Source: Microvirga zambiensis WSM3693 (lineage in GTDB: Bacteria; Pseudomonadota; Alphaproteobacteria; Rhizobiales; Beijerinckiaceae). From it: a DNA stretch of 41,442 nt. The translations under genes were made by a program, and so were the position numbers. The notes beneath the pieces were generated by a model, which was not told where the DNA came from, made no database searches, and worked only from the letters and a program-made list of their open reading frames with translations. Of the stretch, positions 37,547 through 41,442 are shown piece by piece. Location: the NCBI RefSeq assembly GCF_016735695.1, contig NZ_JAERQD010000052.1, forward strand, positions 1 through 41,442. The letters run 5' to 3'. How positions within the stretch are numbered: position 1 is the stretch's first letter; every line of letters begins with the position of its first letter.

Positions 37547-39154
37547 ATGCCTGCCACCCGCCTCGTCGGTCGCCCCGCCGCGCCGGGACTGGCGCGCGGG
37601 CCAGTCGCGCTCCTTGATCGGGCCGGCGGCGAACCTCGGGTCACCGGCGACCCGGCATTCGAGGCCGGTGCCTTGCGCACGGCGATCCGGACCGCGATCG
37701 AGGCGCTGAACCTTCTCGCCGCAGAGGCCGGCGACGCGGGCGCCGAGATCCTGGGTTTCCAGATCGCCATGCTGGAGGATGACGCTCTCTCGGCCGATGC
37801 CTTCGCGGAGATTGCGGCCGGCATCCCGGCGGATCACGCCTGGCGCAGCGCCCTCGACCGAGAGATCGCGGGCTACGCGGCCGCCGACGACGAGTATTTC
37901 CGCGCCCGGGCGACCGATCTCGAGGATATGCGGGATCGGGTCCTTGACGCGCTGACGGGGGCTGGTGCCTGCACGATCCCGCCCGGGTCCGTTGTCTTCG
38001 CCGACAACGTAACGCCCTCCCGCTTCCTCGCCACCGACTGGACTGGAGGCGCCATCGTCCTCGCCGGCGGGAGTCCGATGAGCCATGTGGCCACCCTGGC
38101 GCGAGGGCGCGGCGTGCCGATGGTGGTCGGCGTGAGGATCTCCGCCGATACGCTCGGATCAACCCCATCCGAGGCGATCGTGGACGGCGCGACGGGGCTT
38201 GTTTTGGTTGGCCCCGATGCGGCAGACCTAGACGCGTTCCGATCGCTTGAGATGGCGACGGCCGACACCGTGGCCCGTCATGCTGTGTACCGTCTGAAGC
38301 CCGCCGTGACTGCAGACGGCACGCCGATCGCCGTACAGGTCAATATCGCCGATCTGGCGGAACTCGACGCGCTTGACCTCGCATCCTGCGACGGCATCGG
38401 GCTGGTGCGGACGGAACTCCTGTTCGGCGGCCGCGGGCTGCCCGACGAGGAAAGTCAGGTCGCAATCTACCGGCGCATCGCCGAATGGGCGTCCGGCAAG
38501 CCCGTCATCATCCGCACACTGGACGCGGGCGGCGACAAGCCGATCCCGGGTCTGACCGAGAACGGCGAAACGAACCCGTTCCTCGGCCTTCGCGGCGTTC
38601 GCCTCACTCTCAAACACCGGGATCTGTTCAGAACACAACTTCGAGCGCTCGCCCGCGCGGCCGCCTATGGAGGCATCGAGATCATGGTACCGATGGTGAC
38701 AGTCAGGGAGGAACTGTCCGCGTCCCGCGCGCTTCTCGACGAGGCGGTGGCCTCGTTGTCTGCAGAAGGCCTGCCCCATCGACGGCCGCCGCTCGGCATG
38801 ATGGTTGAGGTGCCCGCGGCCGCCATCGCGATTGATCTCTTCGACGCCGATTTCTTTTCCATCGGCTCGAACGATCTGACCCAATATGTCACGGCTGCGA
38901 GCCGCGACCTCGCCTCAGTTGTGTCCCTCGCCGATCCCGCCCATCCGGCGGTGCTGCGCCTCATTGAAGAGGTCGCCGCTCACGGGGCGAGGAGCGGCCG
39001 CAAGGTGTCCCTCTGCGGGGATGCCGGGGCCGATCCCCGCATGCTGCCGCTGTTCCTGCGGTGCGGGCTGCGTACCGTCTCCGTCGCGCCGACCCTCTTG
39101 GCGACGACGAAGGCCGCGATCGCTGCCATCGACCTCCGGGAAGGCGAGCGATGA
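37547..39154 (+). CDS. ptsI: Phosphoenolpyruvate-protein phosphotransferase (Enzyme I)
   Basis: The protein is 535 aa from ATG 37547, with GAGGAG about 8 bases upstream. The N-terminal HPr-binding and phospho-His domain has AGGSPMSHVATLARGRGVPM with active His 180. The PEP-binding barrel has GIGLVRTELLFGG, FLGLRGVRL, MMVEVPAAAIAIDLF, FSIGSNDLTQY and the C-terminal VSLCGDAGADP with the active Cys. There is no GAF domain, so it is a sugar-type EI and not the nitrogen-type PtsP. It autophosphorylates with PEP and charges HPr. Gene order argues for a private relay to the dihydroxyacetone kinase. It overlaps the next gene by four bases. Confidence 0.9.
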   Translation: MPATRLVGRPAAPGLARGPVALLDRAGGEPRVTGDPAFEAGALRTAIRTAIEALNLLAAEAGDAGAEILGFQIAMLEDDALSADAFAEIAAGIPADHAWRSALDREIAGYAAADDEYFRARATDLEDMRDRVLDALTGAGACTIPPGSVVFADNVTPSRFLATDWTGGAIVLAGGSPMSHVATLARGRGVPMVVGVRISADTLGSTPSEAIVDGATGLVLVGPDAADLDAFRSLEMATADTVARHAVYRLKPAVTADGTPIAVQVNIADLAELDALDLASCDGIGLVRTELLFGGRGLPDEESQVAIYRRIAEWASGKPVIIRTLDAGGDKPIPGLTENGETNPFLGLRGVRLTLKHRDLFRTQLRALARAAAYGGIEIMVPMVTVREELSASRALLDEAVASLSAEGLPHRRPPLGMMVEVPAAAIAIDLFDADFFSIGSNDLTQYVTAASRDLASVVSLADPAHPAVLRLIEEVAAHGARSGRKVSLCGDAGADPRMLPLFLRCGLRTVSVAPTLLATTKAAIAAIDLREGER

Positions 39155-39588
39155 CGTCTCGCTCGGCCGACAAGGCGACGAAGACCGATGCAGTCGGCGT
39201 CTACAAGCAAATTCTGGCGGACCTGCTCGATCGCCGACCGTCCGGGACGCGGCAACGCCTTGCCATCGCGCTCAATAAGAACCGCAGCTTCGTCTCGCAA
39301 ATCACGAACCCGGTCTATCCGGTGCCGGTGCCGGTGCAGCACCTCTCGGTTATCTTCGAGGTCTGCCACTTCTCGCCCGCGGAGCGGCAGGCCTTCCTGG
39401 ACGCCTATCACGCCGCCCATCCGCGCCGCCTGGTGACGGTCGGGCACGGGCCGGCCACCCGGCGTATCGCTATCGATGTTCCGGACCTCGGCAATGCGAA
39501 ACGCAATCGCGCCCTCGAAGACCTGATGGAAGAGATGGCCCGGCGCATCGCCCACATCATTCACACCTCAGAGCGGAGGGAGTCATGA
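39151..39588 (+). CDS. Small helix-turn-helix-like protein in the dha operon
   Basis: The gene encodes 145 aa. ATG 39151 overlaps the EI stop; the frame is open to 39061 only as a shadow. The middle part (RRPSGTRQRLAIALNKNRSF, VSQITNPVYPVPVPVQHLSV) reads like an XRE/lambda-repressor-type helix-turn-helix in which a second helix (SQITN) follows a turn. A helical C-terminus (NRALEDLMEEMARRIAHIIH) could make it dimerise. I recognise no named family. Position between EI and dhaK suggests a local regulator of this operon, perhaps binding the repeats at 30397-30437, which is an inference. Confidence 0.65.
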   Translation: MTSRSADKATKTDAVGVYKQILADLLDRRPSGTRQRLAIALNKNRSFVSQITNPVYPVPVPVQHLSVIFEVCHFSPAERQAFLDAYHAAHPRRLVTVGHGPATRRIAIDVPDLGNAKRNRALEDLMEEMARRIAHIIHTSERRES

Positions 39589-40574
39589 AGAAGTTCGTCA
39601 ACGATGTCCATACGGTCCTGTCCGAAAGCCTCGATGGGTTCGCTGCCGCTCATGCGGACATCGTTGTCCTCGGGCCTGAGCGGAAGTTCGTCAGGCGCCG
39701 CTCCCTCACGCCCGGCAAGGTTGCGCTGATCTCGGGCGGCGGGTCGGGCCACGAACCGCTTCATTCTGGCTTCGTCGGACTTGGTATGCTCGACGCGGCG
39801 TGCCCCGGCCAGGTATTCACCTCGCCGACGCCGGACCAGATGCTGGAAGCCGCCGAGGCTGTCGACGCCGGCGCTGGATGCCTCTTCATCGTCAAAAACT
39901 ACGAAGGCGACGTGATGAACTTCGAGATGGCCGTCGAGATGGCGGGCCGCGAGGTTCTGACCGTCGTCACAGATGATGACGTCGCGGTCGAGAACTCCCT
40001 CTACACGACTGGCCGGCGCGGCGTCGCCGGCACCCTCGTCGTCGAGAAAATGATCGGCGCAGCCGCCGAGTCGAAGGCAGGTCTCGCGGAGCTCCAGAAT
40101 CTTGGACAGCAGGTCAATAGCCAAACCCGCTCGATGGGCGTTGCACTGACATCCTGCACTGTACCGGCGGCCGGAAAGCCGACTTTCGAGATTTCAGACG
40201 ACGAGATGGAATTTGGCGTCGGGATCCACGGTGAGCCGGGTCGGCGCCGTATTCGCCTCGAAAAGGCGGATCAGATCGCTGAGGACTTGATGGCGCCGAT
40301 CCTGGCGGATCTTACGATCAGACCGGGCACCCCGATCCTCCTCTTCGTGAACGGCTTCGGCGGCACGCCCGCGATGGAGCTTTACCTGATGTTCAACAGC
40401 GCGAAGCGCCTCCTCGACGACGCCGGCGCAATCCTCGCTCGCTCGCTCGTCGGCCCCTATGTGACCTCGCTCGACATGGCCGGTTGTTCCCTCACCGTGA
40501 CAGTGCTGGATGATACATTGATTCGGCTTTGGGATCAGCCAGTGCACACGGCCGCGCTGCGATGGGGCGCGTGA
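39585..40574 (+). CDS. dhaK: Dihydroxyacetone kinase, substrate-binding subunit DhaK
   Basis: The gene encodes 329 aa, the standard DhaK length. SGGGSGHEPLHSGFVG with His 56, NYEGDVMNFEMA with the conserved Asp, and GVGIHGEPGRRR with His 215 are present. The last His binds the carbonyl of dihydroxyacetone as a hemiaminal. DhaL-ATP then phosphorylates the bound ketose; the product would be dihydroxyacetone phosphate. Relatives act on L-erythrulose or other short ketoses, so the substrate is not certain. It is the last gene of the 10-kb operon and overlaps the regulator-like gene by four bases. No clear terminator is visible after it. Confidence 0.93.
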   Translation: MKKFVNDVHTVLSESLDGFAAAHADIVVLGPERKFVRRRSLTPGKVALISGGGSGHEPLHSGFVGLGMLDAACPGQVFTSPTPDQMLEAAEAVDAGAGCLFIVKNYEGDVMNFEMAVEMAGREVLTVVTDDDVAVENSLYTTGRRGVAGTLVVEKMIGAAAESKAGLAELQNLGQQVNSQTRSMGVALTSCTVPAAGKPTFEISDDEMEFGVGIHGEPGRRRIRLEKADQIAEDLMAPILADLTIRPGTPILLFVNGFGGTPAMELYLMFNSAKRLLDDAGAILARSLVGPYVTSLDMAGCSLTVTVLDDTLIRLWDQPVHTAALRWGA

Positions 40575-41307
40575 CCACGCCGCATCGGTGCCGAGTGCAT
40601 CGTCTGGACTTGCTTCGGATTAGATACTGCTGGAGAGTGGGTTGGAGCGGTTGAGGCGGGGTCAGCGTTCAGGCTGTGGGGGGCTTGTGTCCAGACCTGG
40701 AGAGTTCCATGTCGCTCTGCCCGACTTTGAGGGCGCCCGCACGATTGGCCCAGCAATGATCTGCACCGGCAAATTGAGATCCATGACCATCCGCCACACG
40801 GTACTGTCATATCTGGACGCTCCCTGCCGGCAAGGGCTTTGTTGAACGTGGGTGCAAGTGGTCGCGGCAGTCATATCTACGGCCTGTGAGTGCGGCTCGT
40901 GTGGCCGCGGGCCCTGATGTAAGTCCGCAGATCAGCTCCCTTACAACTTGGCGAGCTCGAAGCTCTGACAGGAGCCCGGGTTTGCCTGATCCCGGCGGAC
41001 GCTCCCTCTCCTTGTGGCCCTCTTCATGACGACCACCCTTTGGCACTTTGATGCCGGTGAGCAGGGAGCGTCCACTCCATCAAGTTGATTCCGAATGACA
41101 AAGCTGACGCTGGCAAGGCCGTCAGGTCAACCCAAAAGGGTCGCTCCTGTCGCATCGCGCCACGTGGCGAAGGCGCAATCGCGGGCAATGCGGTACTCAC
41201 TGGCGGAAAGGCAGTGTCGGCGGAGTCGGAAATGATTGTGGATCGCGGTGTGGGTGGAGAGGAACTATTGCACATGCCCGGCTGACGTGAACCGCCTCAT
41301 TTGATGC
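40575..41307. other. Intergenic region with short inverted repeats, no supported gene
   Basis: Frames up to 91 codons on both strands are not recognisable and lack good ribosome sites. GGACGCTCCCTG at 40815-40826 is repeated as GGACGCTCCCT at 40997-41007, and inverted as CAGGGAGCGTCC at 41062-41073. The outer pair brackets about 260 bases. This could be debris of a small mobile element or a repeat family, but no transposase is seen. Confidence 0.4.
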
Positions 41308-41442
41308 TCACACCATCGGGTCGGTTGACGTGACACCTCGGATGTGGGTCGTGGCCTTGGCGCCGCTGGCTTTCATCTTCTTCTTCTCGTTCCGGATGGA
41401 CCGGATGTCGGCGGCTGCGGCCCGCGGCACCTTCTTCGCCTT
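41308..41442 (-). CDS. Hypothetical protein, 3' end only (cut by window edge)
   Basis: A minus-strand frame enters from beyond the window and ends at TGA 41310-41308, giving the last 44 residues. They are very basic and helical at first (KAKKVPRAAAADIRSIRNEK), then end GVTSTDPMV. Codon bias is good, so it is probably the real C-terminus of a gene starting outside the window. No family can be named from this piece. Confidence 0.5.
   Translation of the reverse strand, partial: KAKKVPRAAAADIRSIRNEKKKMKASGAKATTHIRGVTSTDPMV

Noticed and set aside
1..41442. CRISPR arrays, rRNA genes, replication origin
   Set aside because: No regularly spaced repeats, rRNA-like sequence or replication-gene context was seen on reading through the window.

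Overview
The window looks like an accessory or plasmid-like stretch from a GC-rich alphaproteobacterium, most likely a Hyphomicrobiales (rhizobial/Methylobacteriaceae-type) organism. The evidence is strong G/C preference at third codon positions, many four-base ATGA overlaps between genes, an Irr-like Fur remnant, Ugp- and Glp-type ABC operons and a DUF995 polysaccharide locus. The genus call is an inference. No rRNA, convincing tRNA or CRISPR array was seen.

Region 1 (1-6.5 kb) holds small or decaying genes. These are a secreted-protein 5' fragment, a c-type cytochrome, small unknown proteins, a cold-shock protein with a terminator, a transglutaminase pseudogene (one stop plus one frameshift), an IS5-type transposase tail, a periplasmic ClpP-like/peptidoglycan-binding protein and a xerD 3' fragment. 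Region 2 (6.5-13.2 kb, minus strand) is a Ugp-like uptake operon: metallophosphoesterase, solute-binding protein, two permeases, PTP-type phosphatase and ATPase. A TetR gene diverges from it across a 22-bp perfect palindrome. The presence of two phosphate-ester hydrolases suggests uptake and breakdown of an organophosphate such as a glycerophosphodiester or inositol phosphate. Region 3 (13.5-18.6 kb) is a patchwork: a large trypsin-like protease/DNA-RNA nuclease fusion with its own AT-rich promoter, an Irr-like pseudogene, an ABM-domain monooxygenase and an SGNH hydrolase.

Region 4 (19.5-29.7 kb) is a compact exopolysaccharide locus. It encodes UDP-xylose synthase, UDP-glucose 4-epimerase, a membrane GT2 synthase, two tandem secreted DUF995 proteins, UDP-glucose dehydrogenase, a membrane-anchored GH26-like hydrolase and an acyltransferase. 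A convergent gene encodes a GH128-like glucanase with RTX repeats. Together they could make UDP-GlcA, UDP-Xyl and UDP-Gal, polymerise and export a glycan, acylate it and trim it. No wzx/wzy or bcsB-like gene is present, so this looks synthase-dependent with DUF995 proteins as candidate periplasmic partners.

Region 5 (30.4-40.6 kb) is one tightly coupled operon: binding protein, two permeases, a 66-aa membrane protein, two ATPases, then dhaL, dhaM, HPr, Enzyme I, a small HTH-like protein and dhaK. It reads as a self-contained system that imports a small polyol or ketose (dihydroxyacetone or a relative) and phosphorylates it from PEP through its own EI-HPr-DhaM-DhaL/DhaK relay. The last 0.9 kb is a gene-poor stretch with short inverted repeats and the 3' end of an unknown minus-strand gene.
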